From NCBI RefSeq assembly GCF_020215645.1, contig NZ_CP084058.1, positions 5,518,001 to 5,582,000 on the forward strand: 64,000 bases of DNA. The letters are read 5' to 3'. Position numbers and translations under genes: made by a program. Under the pieces are notes generated by a model. The model was not told the origin of the DNA. It saw only the letters and a program-made list of their open reading frames with translations, and made no database searches. Numbering within the stretch: the stretch's first letter is position 1; each line of letters starts with the position of its first letter. This document shows, piece by piece, positions 50,291-58,976 of this stretch. The stretch is from Nonomuraea gerenzanensis (GTDB lineage Bacteria; Actinomycetota; Actinomycetes; Streptosporangiales; Streptosporangiaceae).

Positions 50291-51343
50291 GTGAGTGAAC
50301 CCAAGCGCGGCGAGAAGTTCCGTCAGCTCGCCGACGAGTTGCGGCGAGGCATCGCCGAAGTGCGCTGGCCGGAGGGCAGGCTGCCCACCGAGCAGCAGCT
50401 GGCCAAGGATCAGGGGGTCAGCCTCAACACCGTGCGGCGGGCGGTGGACCTGCTGGTCAACGAGGGGCTCGTCTACCGGCGCCAGGGCTCGGGCACGTAC
50501 GTGCAGACGGAGCAGCCGCGCACCGGCCCGGTGATCGGCGCGATCGTGCCGTCGATGACCTACTACTACCCGCGGATCATCGCCGGCATCGAGAGCGAGC
50601 TGTCCAGGAACGGCGCGCAGCTCCTGCTGCGCAGCACCGGTTACGACCTCGCCCAGGAGACGCAGGCGGTGGAGAGCATGCTCGCCGCGGGCGCCCAGGG
50701 CCTGCTCATCGTGCCCGAGCTGAGCGCACGGGCGGGCGCCCACGCCTACCTGGACGGGCTCGGCCTCCCTCTGGTCCTGGTCGAGCGGCGGTTCAGGTCG
50801 GGTGGCGACGTCCACGAGTTCGTCTGCTCCAACCACGCGGCCGGCGGCTACCTCGCCGCCCGCCACCTGCTCACGCTCGGCCACCGCACGGTCGCGTTCC
50901 TGGCGCGCAGCAGCCCGCACGCCGCCGAGGTCGCGCAGGGCTTCCGCGAGGCGCTGGCCCACCGCGGGCTCGAACCGGGCCTGGAGCACACCACCGGCAG
51001 ATGGACGGCGGCCGACGCGGAAAGCTGCCTGGACCGGCTGCTGGCCGAGGGCTGCACGGCCGCGCTGTGCTTCGCCGACAGGGAGGCGACGCTGCTGGTG
51101 GCGGCGGCGGCCAAGCGGGGGCTGGCGGTGCCGGGCGACCTGTCGGTGATCGGCTACGACGACGAGATCGCCGACCTGTCCGCCGTGCCGCTCACCGCGA
51201 TCTCCCCGGCCAAGCAGGCCGTCGGCCGGCTCGCCGTCCAGGCCCTCCTGCGCCGCCTCGCCGAGCCGGACGCGCCCCTCCAGCAGCATCTGGTCGTCCC
51301 GGCGCTGGCAGTCCGCGAGTCCACCGGAATTCATTCCCCTTAG
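50291..51343 (+). CDS. GntR/LacI hybrid regulator (AraR-like)
   Basis: A 350-residue regulator with a GntR winged helix at the N-terminus (GEKFRQLADELRRGIAE, LPTEQQLAKDQGVSLNTVRR) and a LacI-type sugar-sensing domain (IGAIVPSMTYYYPRIIAGIE). GGAGG lies 4 nt before GTG 50291. It is divergent from the importer-lyase operon and upstream of the oxidoreductase, sulfatase and fucosidase, so it probably controls both sides in response to a sugar. Confidence 0.88.
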   Translation: MSEPKRGEKFRQLADELRRGIAEVRWPEGRLPTEQQLAKDQGVSLNTVRRAVDLLVNEGLVYRRQGSGTYVQTEQPRTGPVIGAIVPSMTYYYPRIIAGIESELSRNGAQLLLRSTGYDLAQETQAVESMLAAGAQGLLIVPELSARAGAHAYLDGLGLPLVLVERRFRSGGDVHEFVCSNHAAGGYLAARHLLTLGHRTVAFLARSSPHAAEVAQGFREALAHRGLEPGLEHTTGRWTAADAESCLDRLLAEGCTAALCFADREATLLVAAAAKRGLAVPGDLSVIGYDDEIADLSAVPLTAISPAKQAVGRLAVQALLRRLAEPDAPLQQHLVVPALAVRESTGIHSP

Positions 51344-51360
51344 AGGGGTTGAATTCGAGA
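51328..51360. promoter_or_regulatory. Dyad at the end of the regulator gene
   Basis: GAATTCA and TGAATTC flank a CCCCT-TAG-AGGGG core (about 51328-51357) that includes the regulator stop codon. It contains the inverted GGAATGAATT sequence also found at 50216-50225. It could be an operator for the downstream genes or a terminator. Confidence 0.4.
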
Positions 51361-51410
51361 AGGTCTTGGGTCAAGGTGGGTCCGTCATCCCCGACGTAAA
51401 GGACATCTCC

Positions 51411-52415
51411 ATGGCAGTGGTACGGCTCGGCCTGGTCGGTGCGGGCGGCGTCGCCCGGCTCTACGCGCAAGCCGCGCTGGGACTGCCGGACGAGGTCCGG
51501 GTGACGGCGGTGTCGGACATCGACCCGGGCCGCGCGGCGGAGCTGGCCGCGTTCAGCTCCGCCACCGCGCACGACGACCACCTGAGCATGCTCGGCGGGG
51601 CGGTGGACGCGCTGGTCGTGTGCACCCCGCACGCCCTGCACGTGGCCCCCGCCGTGGACGCGGCGGCGGCCGGGGTGCACGTGCTGATGGAGAAGCCGAT
51701 GGCCACCTCGCTCGCCGGCTGCGACACCATGGCCGCCGCCTGCTCGGCCGCCGGGGTGGTGCTCTTCGTCGGCCACATCCAGCACTACCTGCCGATCACC
51801 GCGACCGCCCGGCGCGCGATCGCCGACGGCCTGATCGGCACGCCGGTCGCGATCGTGGACCGCCGCTCCACCGACTACCGGCCCGGCCACCGTCCCGGCT
51901 GGTTCTTCGACCCCGAGCTGGCCGGCGGCGGCGCGATCATGAACATCGGCGCGCACGGCATCGACCGGGCCGCCTGGCTCGCGGGCGGGCGGCCCACCCG
52001 GGTGCACGCCACCGTGGTGCGGCGGGCGGCCGTGGAGACCGAGGGCCTGCTGCAGCTGGAGCTCGACAACGGCGTGCTGGCCACGGTGGCCGTCCTCGAC
52101 AGCGCGCTGGGCGGGATCGACGAGATCGAGGTCCTGGGCACGGCGGGCACCCTGCGCGCGTCCCGTCCGCACGGGGTGCAGGTCGCCACCGGCCAGGGGG
52201 TGCGCACCCTGCTGCGGGCCCCCGCCGACATGGACGAGCACGTGCGGACGGCCTTCACCGCCCAGCTCACCGACTTCGCCGCCGCCGTGCGCGGCGAGCG
52301 GCCCGCCGCCATCGGCGCCCAGGTGGGCCGCGACGTCGTGGCCACCGTGCTGGCCGCCTACGACTCCGCCCGCAGCGGGAAGAGCGTGGAGGTGGAGCTC
52401 TTTGGCCAGTCGTGA
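51411..52415 (+). CDS. Gfo/Idh/MocA-family oxidoreductase
   Basis: A 334-residue NAD(P)-dependent sugar oxidoreductase: Rossmann start VRLGLVGAGGVARLYAQAAL, the EKPMATS motif holding the catalytic lysine, and GGGAIMNIGAHGID in the C-terminal domain. It would oxidise or epimerise a monosaccharide set free from the glycan. AAAGGA precedes ATG 51411. The end overlaps the sulfatase gene by 14 bp. Confidence 0.88.
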   Translation: MAVVRLGLVGAGGVARLYAQAALGLPDEVRVTAVSDIDPGRAAELAAFSSATAHDDHLSMLGGAVDALVVCTPHALHVAPAVDAAAAGVHVLMEKPMATSLAGCDTMAAACSAAGVVLFVGHIQHYLPITATARRAIADGLIGTPVAIVDRRSTDYRPGHRPGWFFDPELAGGGAIMNIGAHGIDRAAWLAGGRPTRVHATVVRRAAVETEGLLQLELDNGVLATVAVLDSALGGIDEIEVLGTAGTLRASRPHGVQVATGQGVRTLLRAPADMDEHVRTAFTAQLTDFAAAVRGERPAAIGAQVGRDVVATVLAAYDSARSGKSVEVELFGQS

Positions 52416-53775
52416 CCCCGCGCGGCCCAACGTCGTGTTCATCCTCAGCGACGACCAGGGGCCGTGGGCGCTCGGCTGCGCGGGCAACCCCGAGATCCAC
52501 ACCCCGCACCTCGACGGGCTGGCCGCCTCGGGGGTGCGGCTGTCGCGGTTCTTCTGCGTCTCGCCGGTCTGCTCCCCGGCCAGGGCGTCGCTGTTCACCG
52601 GGCGGATCCCGTCCGCGCACGGGGTGCACGACTGGCTGAGCGGGCCGTCGCCGGACGACCACCTGGCCGGGCAGCGGCTGTTCACCGACGACCTGGCCGA
52701 CGCGGGCTACCGGCTGGGGCTGGTGGGCAAGTGGCACCTGGGCGCCAACGACGTCCCGAGGCCCGGGTTCGTGCACTGGTACGCGCACCCTTCGGGCGGC
52801 GGGCCGTACTACGGGGCCACGATGATGGGCCGGCAGGTGGACGGCTACCTCACCGACGCGCTCACCGCGCAGGCGGTCGCCTTCATCGACCAGGAGGCGG
52901 GCCGCGACGAGCCGTTCTACCTCTCGCTGCACTACACCGCCCCGCACAAGCCGTGGAAGGGGCAGCACCCGCCGGAGTTCGAGGCCCTGTACGCGTCGTG
53001 CCCGTTCGCCTCCTGCCCGCAGGAGGCCGCCCACCCCTGGCAGCCGGTCGGCGCGGACGGCGTGCCCGTGGGCGGCGAGGCCGACGTCAGAGCCGCGCTG
53101 ATCGGCTACTTCGCCGCCGTCAGCGCCATGGACGCGGGGATCGGCCAGGTGCTGGCGACGCTGGCGGCCCGCGGGCTGACGGGCTCGACCCTGGTGGTCT
53201 TCACCAGCGACAACGGCTTCAACTGCGGCCATCACGGCATCTGGGGCAAGGGCAACGGCACCTTCCCGCAGAACATGTACGACTCCTCCGTCATGGTCCC
53301 CGCGATCTTCAGCCAGCCCGGCCGGCTCCCCGAAGGCGTCGTGTACGACTCGCTCGTGTCGGGCTACGACCTGCGCCCCACCCTCCTGGACCACCTCGGC
53401 CTGCCCGACACCGGCGACGGGCCCGGCCGGTCCTTCGCGGCCTTCGGCGACCGGTCGGGCGCGGAGGTCGTGGTCTTCGACGAGTACGGGCCGGTGCGCA
53501 TGATCCGTACGGAGAGCTGGAAGTACGTGCACCGCCACCCGCACGGCCCGCACGAGCTGTACCACCTCGAACAGGACCCGGACGAGCGGCACGACCTCGC
53601 CCACGCGGGCCGGCCCGAGCTCGCCGAGCTGCGCGACAGGATGGACGCCTGGTTCAGCCGCCACGCCGACCCCCGGCTGGACGGCGCCCGGTTGCCGGTC
53701 AACGGCTCGGGCCAGCACGCGCCCGCCGGGCTCGGCGCCTTCGAACCCGCCCCCTACAGAACGGAACCCCGGTGA
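52402..53775 (+). CDS. Type I sulfatase
   Basis: A 457-residue sulfatase. The metal site begins at ILSDDQGPW (D17/D18) and the formylglycine motif is C57-S-P-A-R61 (VCSPARASLFTGR), so activity needs a formylglycine-generating enzyme, which is not in this window. There is no obvious signal peptide, so it would act in the cytoplasm on imported sulfated sugars. TTG 52402 is chosen for the GGAGGTGGAG ribosome site upstream. It overlaps the fucosidase gene by 4 bp. Confidence 0.88.
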   Translation: MASRDPARPNVVFILSDDQGPWALGCAGNPEIHTPHLDGLAASGVRLSRFFCVSPVCSPARASLFTGRIPSAHGVHDWLSGPSPDDHLAGQRLFTDDLADAGYRLGLVGKWHLGANDVPRPGFVHWYAHPSGGGPYYGATMMGRQVDGYLTDALTAQAVAFIDQEAGRDEPFYLSLHYTAPHKPWKGQHPPEFEALYASCPFASCPQEAAHPWQPVGADGVPVGGEADVRAALIGYFAAVSAMDAGIGQVLATLAARGLTGSTLVVFTSDNGFNCGHHGIWGKGNGTFPQNMYDSSVMVPAIFSQPGRLPEGVVYDSLVSGYDLRPTLLDHLGLPDTGDGPGRSFAAFGDRSGAEVVVFDEYGPVRMIRTESWKYVHRHPHGPHELYHLEQDPDERHDLAHAGRPELAELRDRMDAWFSRHADPRLDGARLPVNGSGQHAPAGLGAFEPAPYRTEPR

Positions 53776-54803
53776 AGAGCTGGTATCCCGAGGCCCGATT
53801 CGGCATGTTCGTCCACTGGGGCCTGTACTCCATGGTCGGGCGCGGTGAGTGGGACAGAGCCGTGTCGCAGGTGCCGCGCGAGGACTACGCGGGCCTGATG
53901 AAGGTGTTCGATCCCGCCGCCTTCGACGCCCGTTCGATCGTCCGGACCGCCGCCGACGCGGGCCAGAAGTGGATCACCATCACCAGCAGGCACCACGACG
54001 GCTTCTCCATGTACGACACCGGCCTGTCCGACTTCAAGATCACCAACTCGCCGTTCGGCCGCGACCCGATCGCCGAGCTGGCCGAGGCGTGCCGCGAGTG
54101 CGGGATCAGGCTCGGCTTCTACGTCTCGCTCGTGGACTGGCACCACCCCGGCTACCTCGACCCCGCCGGCTGGCAGGACTACCTCGGCTTCCTGCACGGC
54201 CAGGTCGAGGAGCTGTGCACCCAGTACGGCGAGGTCGGCCAGATCTGGCTCGACGGCGACTGGCCGCACTCCAAGGCCCCCGAGCGTCACCCCGGCTGGT
54301 TCACCACCGACCAGCCGTGGGACTACGAGCGCCTCTACGCCATGATCCACGACCTGCAGCCGCACGCCGTCGTGCTGAACAACCGCAAGTCCGGCCTCCA
54401 GCCCGGCGAGGACGTCCAGGGCTTCGAGAACGACCTGCCCGGCGAGAACTCCACCGGACTCAACCCGGCCCCGATCGTCCCTGGAGTCCCCCTGGAGACC
54501 TGCCTCACCATGAACCGGTCCTGGGGCTACGTACCGCACGACGACGCCTGGCGCGACGTCGGCGAGCTGCTCGCCACCCTGCTGCGCTGCGTGGCCGCCG
54601 ACTCCAACCTGCTGCTGAACGTCGGCCCCACGCAGTCCGGCACCATCCCGCGACCGGCGATCGAGCGGCTGCTCGCGATGGGCCGCTGGCTGGCCGGGCA
54701 CGGCGAGGCGGTCTACGGCGCCGGGCCGTCCGGCGAGCCCGGCGCGGTCAGGACGGCGGCGGGGCAGGTGCTGCCCATCCAGCGGCTGCTCGGCACCGCC
54801 TGA
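53772..54803 (+). CDS. GH29 alpha-L-fucosidase
   Basis: A 343-residue cytoplasmic enzyme with GH29 marks: WYPEARFGMFVHWGLYS, TSRHHDGFSMYDT, and the nucleophile D161 in QIWLDGDW. It is shorter than most GH29 enzymes (about 450 residues) and seems to lack the C-terminal beta domain. GTG 53772 overlaps the sulfatase stop (GTGA). It would remove fucose from oligosaccharides after import and desulfation. Confidence 0.87.
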   Translation: MKSWYPEARFGMFVHWGLYSMVGRGEWDRAVSQVPREDYAGLMKVFDPAAFDARSIVRTAADAGQKWITITSRHHDGFSMYDTGLSDFKITNSPFGRDPIAELAEACRECGIRLGFYVSLVDWHHPGYLDPAGWQDYLGFLHGQVEELCTQYGEVGQIWLDGDWPHSKAPERHPGWFTTDQPWDYERLYAMIHDLQPHAVVLNNRKSGLQPGEDVQGFENDLPGENSTGLNPAPIVPGVPLETCLTMNRSWGYVPHDDAWRDVGELLATLLRCVAADSNLLLNVGPTQSGTIPRPAIERLLAMGRWLAGHGEAVYGAGPSGEPGAVRTAAGQVLPIQRLLGTA

Positions 54804-54815
54804 CCGCCGGTCCAT

Positions 54816-54874
54816 CGGCCGGGGAGCCATGCCGGCCGACCGGCCGGGGAGCCATGCCGGCCGACCGGCCGGGG
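54816..54874. repeat. 25-bp tandem repeat, 2.4 copies
   Basis: A 25-bp unit beginning CGGCCGGGGAGCCATG is present at 54816-54840 and 54841-54865, with a partial third copy to 54874. It lies between two converging genes and can form GC-rich hairpins, so it may serve in termination. Confidence 0.75.
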
Positions 54875-54877
54875 CGC

Positions 54878-55858
54878 TCAGCCTTCGGCGATCAGCTTGC
54901 GATAGGCGTCGTAGGCGGGCTTCGGCTCATAGCCGCTGGTGGTCAGCCCGAGCTGGGCGGTCGGCTCGGCGCGGGCGGAGTCGGCGTCCCGCAGCCCGAA
55001 CAGCTCGTAGTGGGTGACGTGGTGGCGCGTGGCGGCGGCGGCCACCGTACGGATCATGATGTCGAGCCGGGCGGCCTGGTCGTCCGGCGTGCGGTCCGGC
55101 CCGGTGGGGCTGCCGTTCTCGGCGACGTGGATGGGCACGTCCGGGCCGAGGTGGGCGCGGGGCATGCAGTGCTCGCGCAGGTGGCGCAGGGCGTGCTCGG
55201 TGAGGTCGGGCAGGGCGGACGCGGGCACGGGGGAGAAGGCGTCCGGATACAGGCCCAGGCCCACGTAGTCGACGTGGGCCGCGAAGTCCGCGGGCGCGAG
55301 CCGCTCCAGGTGCGCCCAGAACTCCTCGTCGCCGCCGAGGAACTCGGGCGGTTCGGCGACGGAGAACCCGATCCGCACGTCACCGTGACCGGCCTCGTCG
55401 AGCAGGCGCCGGGCGTGGCGTGTCCCGGTGGTGAGTGCGTCGAGGACGCCGGGGGAGCTGCCGTCGATCCAGGGCAGCTTGAAGTTCGGCTCCAGGGTGA
55501 TCTGCAGGAAGCGCGCGACGGCCCCGTACCGGAGGATCACTCGCTCGATGAAGGCCAGCCAGCCGTCGAGGTCGCGCTCCGTGGGCAGGTAGCACAGCAC
55601 CAGATCGAGCCGGCGGTTCCCTGTGCGGTACCACCGGTCGGGCATGGTCAGCTCGCGCAACCGCCGCTCGGGCGACAGCACCTGCGCCTTCTCGGGGTCC
55701 GCGGGCGTCCCGAGGAAGTGCAGGTACTCGCGGACGACGAAGGGCCGCCCGCCGCTCAGGCCGCCGACCAGGGCGTCGACGGCCGCGGGGTCGTCCGGCG
55801 GGCCCGCCGTGGCGGCCACCCGGCCGGCCGCGTAGATGCCGTACGTCAGTCCGCTCAT
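54878..55858 (-). CDS. Unidentified TIM-barrel-like protein
   Basis: A 326-residue cytoplasmic protein. Segments such as ITLEPNFKLPWIDGS, YVGLGLYPDAFSPV and IHVAENGSPTGPDRT resemble the strand ends of a glycoside-hydrolase barrel, with Glu and Asn at positions like those of catalytic residues, but I cannot name a family. Its ATG overlaps the stop of the PadR gene (ATGA), so the two are coupled and the regulator probably controls it. Confidence 0.6.
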   Translation of the reverse strand: MSGLTYGIYAAGRVAATAGPPDDPAAVDALVGGLSGGRPFVVREYLHFLGTPADPEKAQVLSPERRLRELTMPDRWYRTGNRRLDLVLCYLPTERDLDGWLAFIERVILRYGAVARFLQITLEPNFKLPWIDGSSPGVLDALTTGTRHARRLLDEAGHGDVRIGFSVAEPPEFLGGDEEFWAHLERLAPADFAAHVDYVGLGLYPDAFSPVPASALPDLTEHALRHLREHCMPRAHLGPDVPIHVAENGSPTGPDRTPDDQAARLDIMIRTVAAAATRHHVTHYELFGLRDADSARAEPTAQLGLTTSGYEPKPAYDAYRKLIAEG

Positions 55859-56418
55859 GCCTGTCCCTCCGCCGGCCACGCCAGCTCGCCGCCGTCGATG
55901 CGCGCGATGAGCGCGCGGATCCAGTCGGCCTCGGCGCGCAGCTGGTGCAGGACGAAGTCGACCTCGATCATGGTGATCTCCGGCAGGCCGGGGTCGCTCG
56001 CCCGGTCCAGCTCCGCGATCCGCTTCTCCAGCGAGTCCTGACGCTCGCGCAGGACGTGCGGGGCCTCGGCCCGGTCGAGCGCGCCGAGATAGGCCAGCGC
56101 GTCCACGAACGCCGAGGTGGTCACCTTGGCCTCGCGGATCTGCCGGCGCACCCGCTCCCTGAAGATGTCCCAGCCCTGACCGGTCAGGGCGTAGACGGTG
56201 CGGGCCGGGCGGTTGCCGTGCTGCTCGACCCCGGTCTGGGCCACCCAGCCGGCGGCCTCCAGCGAGCGGACGAGCGTGTAGACGGAGCCGCTCTTGGCGT
56301 TCAGGAACGGGTAGCGCTCGTTGAGCGCCACCGCCAGGGCGTAGGGGTGCATCGGCCGCTCCACCAGGAGGCCGAGCAGGCGCAGGGTCAGTGGGTTGTC
56401 CACTGCGGTCAGGGGCAT
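55855..56418 (-). CDS. PadR-family regulator
   Basis: A 187-residue regulator with a PadR winged helix (MHPYALAVALNERYPFLNAK, GSVYTLVRSLEAAGWV) and a helical C-terminal dimerisation part. TACCCG/CGGGTA arms (56418-56423 and 56442-56447) upstream form a possible operator around a GATAGT -10-like hexamer; the ATG follows 8 nt later, so the message may be leaderless. It is coupled to the barrel protein downstream. Confidence 0.86.
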   Translation of the reverse strand: MPLTAVDNPLTLRLLGLLVERPMHPYALAVALNERYPFLNAKSGSVYTLVRSLEAAGWVAQTGVEQHGNRPARTVYALTGQGWDIFRERVRRQIREAKVTTSAFVDALAYLGALDRAEAPHVLRERQDSLEKRIAELDRASDPGLPEITMIEVDFVLHQLRAEADWIRALIARIDGGELAWPAEGQA

Positions 56419-56473
56419 ACCCGAACACTATCATTCGTATACGGGTAACTGGGCGCGGGTCGCGCCCGCGCGG

Positions 56474-57193
56474 TCAGGACTCGACGTCGAACTCCAGCTC
56501 GTCGTAGCGGCGCTCCGCGATCTGCTCCCTGGTGCCCGAGACGAGGGTGATGCAGCCGTCCCCGAAGAGCTCGCTCTCCGGGATGGAGAGGAACAGCACC
56601 TTGCCGCGCTCTTCCACCGGGTTGTGCCAGGCGCGGGAGTGGCCGCCGAGCTGGATGTCGTATCTCCACCGGACGCCGGGGATCTCCCTGACCTCATCGA
56701 TCAGCTTGGTCACGCGGCCGGCCAGTCCGGCGTCGCCGCCCTCGACGACCTGGGACCAGTGGAGATCGTCGGGCGCGGTGGTGCCCGGGACCGCGTAGAG
56801 CGGGAAGGAGTCGTGGGACTTGCGCTGCGAGTGTCGTTGGACGGTCTGGGTGCCCGCCGGCAGGTATATGACGTCGCCTTCGTCGTAGTCCGAGACCTCG
56901 GCGAGGACGACCAGGTGGCCGTCGGCGGGAAAGCCGATGTCGAGGACGCCGGCGGGGATGGCGGCGCAGTCGATGGTCACCACGTGCGGTCGGTACGAAG
57001 GCACCTCCACGTCCTCGGGCAGGTGGGGAAGCCCCAGGGCCCGGGCGGCCGGACGGGCGCCCTGCGGCACCTCGTCGCAGGGGCAGAGATAGACGCAGGG
57101 GCGCAGGCGGCGGATGAGCGCCTCGGTCACCGCCTCGGGCACCGCAAGGGCTCTTCCGGCCTGGAGGACGGCTTGACGCACGCTCGTGTTCAT
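56474..57193 (-). CDS. DUF1963 (YwqG-like) protein
   Basis: A 239-residue protein with the DUF1963 layout: ARALGLPHLPEDVEVPSY, HVVTIDCAAIP, FPADGHLVVLAEV and the C-terminal KVLFLSIPESELFGDG. Function is unknown; the family is broad and cytoplasmic. ATG 57193 is taken as start because the frame upstream lacks similar sequence. A CxxxCPC cluster near residue 33-39 may bind metal. Confidence 0.68.
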   Translation of the reverse strand: MNTSVRQAVLQAGRALAVPEAVTEALIRRLRPCVYLCPCDEVPQGARPAARALGLPHLPEDVEVPSYRPHVVTIDCAAIPAGVLDIGFPADGHLVVLAEVSDYDEGDVIYLPAGTQTVQRHSQRKSHDSFPLYAVPGTTAPDDLHWSQVVEGGDAGLAGRVTKLIDEVREIPGVRWRYDIQLGGHSRAWHNPVEERGKVLFLSIPESELFGDGCITLVSGTREQIAERRYDELEFDVES

Positions 57194-57254
57194 GGAGGTC
57201 AGCCTGCCATGCGTCACCGACGTCCCGTGATCGGCGTCGTCGGGCGGCCTGGTC

Positions 57255-57824
57255 TCAGAGGCCCTTGATCGCGATGTCCAGCAGCCGGTTCGCCTGCGCG
57301 TCGTCGTCGTGCTGCTCGGTGGCCAGCGAGATGGCGTTGACGAGCGCGAGCAGGTCCTCGGCACGGATCTCGGGGCGTACGGCGCCCGCCTGCTGCGCTC
57401 GCCGCAAAAGCCGGCCGGCCGCATCGGTGATCATCGCCTGGCAGCCCTCGTTCTGCTCCAGCAGGTCGGCGTCCTGGCCGTCGTGCAGCAGGGAGGCGGC
57501 CAGGCCGCGGCTGGTGCGCGCGTAGGCGTTGAGATCGCCCAGCCAGGCCAGGAGCGCGGGGCCCGGCCCGCTCTCCTCCGCGCGTCGCGCCGCCAGGGCG
57601 CACAGCTCCTCGACGCGGTCGTGGAAGACGGCTTCGAGCAGGGCGCGGCGGGAGGGGAAGAGGCGGTGCAGGGTCGCCGACCCCGTGCCGGCCTGACGGG
57701 CGATCTCCTTCAGGGCGGCGCCGGCGCCGTCGCGCGCGAAGACGTCCCGGGCCGCGCTGACGATGCGGTCGTGGTTGCGCTGGGCGTCCGCACGCAGGGG
57801 CCGTCGCCGGGTGGTGTGGGGCAT
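57255..57824 (-). CDS. TetR-family repressor
   Basis: A 189-residue TetR regulator: DRIVSAARDVFARDGAG and ALKEIARQAGTGSATLHRLF form the DNA-binding part, followed by a helical ligand domain. It is divergent from an MDR oxidoreductase, with a 23-bp palindrome between them; the usual logic is repression of the enzyme until a ligand binds. Confidence 0.88.
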   Translation of the reverse strand: MPHTTRRRPLRADAQRNHDRIVSAARDVFARDGAGAALKEIARQAGTGSATLHRLFPSRRALLEAVFHDRVEELCALAARRAEESGPGPALLAWLGDLNAYARTSRGLAASLLHDGQDADLLEQNEGCQAMITDAAGRLLRRAQQAGAVRPEIRAEDLLALVNAISLATEQHDDDAQANRLLDIAIKGL

Positions 57825-57881
57825 GGCCTCCTCCAGGGTTTTGACAAGTGGGCTGGCGCTCCGGTTAGAGTAGCCGAACCG

Positions 57882-57904
57882 TAAGTGGGCCGCTAGCCCA
57901 CTTA
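57882..57904. promoter_or_regulatory. TetR operator palindrome
   Basis: TAAGTGGGC and its exact complement GCCCACTTA flank five bases. A further half-site (AAGTGGGCTGGCG, from 57846) overlaps a TTGACA -35-like hexamer (57841-57846) with TTAGAG 18 bp on. The site lies 24 bp before the oxidoreductase start. Confidence 0.7.
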
Positions 57905-57927
57905 TCTCGAAACGACTGGGAGAGCTC

Positions 57928-58878
57928 ATGCGCGCCGTCCAATACACCCGTTTCGGCCCTCCCGAGGTGCTACGCGTCAACGACGTGCCCACCCCGCAGC
58001 CGGGGCCGGGAGAGGTGCTCGTCGAGGTCCGCGCCGCGAGCGTGGACGCCGGAGAACTCGCCTTCCGCACAGGCAGGCTGCGCGGACTCACCCGCGCCCG
58101 ATTCCCCCGCGGCCTGGGCGGCGACTTCACCGGCCGCATCGCGGCCCTCGGCGCCGGGGTGCACGGCTGGAGCGCGGGAGAGGAGGTCTGGGGGCTGATG
58201 CCGCACTTGGCCTTCGGTGCCATCGCCGACTACGTCACCGTCCCCGAGCAGCGGCTCGCCCGCGCTCCCAGGAATCTGAGCCTCCTGGACGCCGCCGCCC
58301 TGCCCTCGTCGGGCACCACCGCCCTGACCGCCCTGACCGACAAGGCCGCCCTCACCGGCGGCGAACGGCTCCTGGTCCGCGGCGCCACAGGCGGCGTCGG
58401 CAGCCTCGCCGTGCAACTGGGCAAGGCGCTCGGCGCCCACGTCACCGCCCTCGCCGGCGCCCGCAACCTCGGCTGGGTCACCGAACTCGGCGCCGACACG
58501 GCCCTGGACTACCGCACCACCCGCCCGCAGGACCTCGGCCGCTACGACGTGATCCTCGACGTCGTCGGCACCGACCTCGGGGCCTACCAGGCCCGCCTCA
58601 CCCGGGGCGGACGCCTGGTCGCGCTCGCCTTCGACCAGGACCGCATCCTGGCCTCCATGGTCACCATGGGACTGCGAGCCGCCCTCTCGCCCCGGCGCGT
58701 GAAACTCTTCAGCAACAACCCGTCCTCGGCGCGGATCGCCGAGCTCACCGCCTCCGCCGAGGCGGGCAGCATCCGCCCGGTGATCGACACCGTCTACCCG
58801 ATCGGCGACGTCGCGCAGGCGCACCGGCGGCTCGAAGCCGGCGGGGTCCGCGGCAAGCTCATCATCGACATGCGGTGA
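57928..58878 (+). CDS. Zinc-independent MDR-family oxidoreductase
   Basis: A 316-residue medium-chain reductase of the quinone-oxidoreductase type: VQYTRFGPPEVLRVND, GGDFTGRIAALGAG, and the NADPH loop VRGATGGVGSLAVQLGK. The zinc ligands of alcohol dehydrogenases are absent. It probably reduces quinones or enones; with its divergent TetR regulator it may answer a reactive compound. Confidence 0.88.
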   Translation: MRAVQYTRFGPPEVLRVNDVPTPQPGPGEVLVEVRAASVDAGELAFRTGRLRGLTRARFPRGLGGDFTGRIAALGAGVHGWSAGEEVWGLMPHLAFGAIADYVTVPEQRLARAPRNLSLLDAAALPSSGTTALTALTDKAALTGGERLLVRGATGGVGSLAVQLGKALGAHVTALAGARNLGWVTELGADTALDYRTTRPQDLGRYDVILDVVGTDLGAYQARLTRGGRLVALAFDQDRILASMVTMGLRAALSPRRVKLFSNNPSSARIAELTASAEAGSIRPVIDTVYPIGDVAQAHRRLEAGGVRGKLIIDMR

Positions 58879-58976
58879 TCGTCGGCTGCGGCGCTGCCCC
58901 TGCCGGAAGCTCCCCGTGCCCGCTGCCTGCTTCTGCCGTGAAGCGAGGGTAGTGGGGGCCGTGGAGGTGCAGGACC

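Noticed and set aside
54816..54874. Tandem repeat as a CRISPR array
   Set aside because: Units are directly adjacent without spacers and only 2.4 copies exist; no cas genes.
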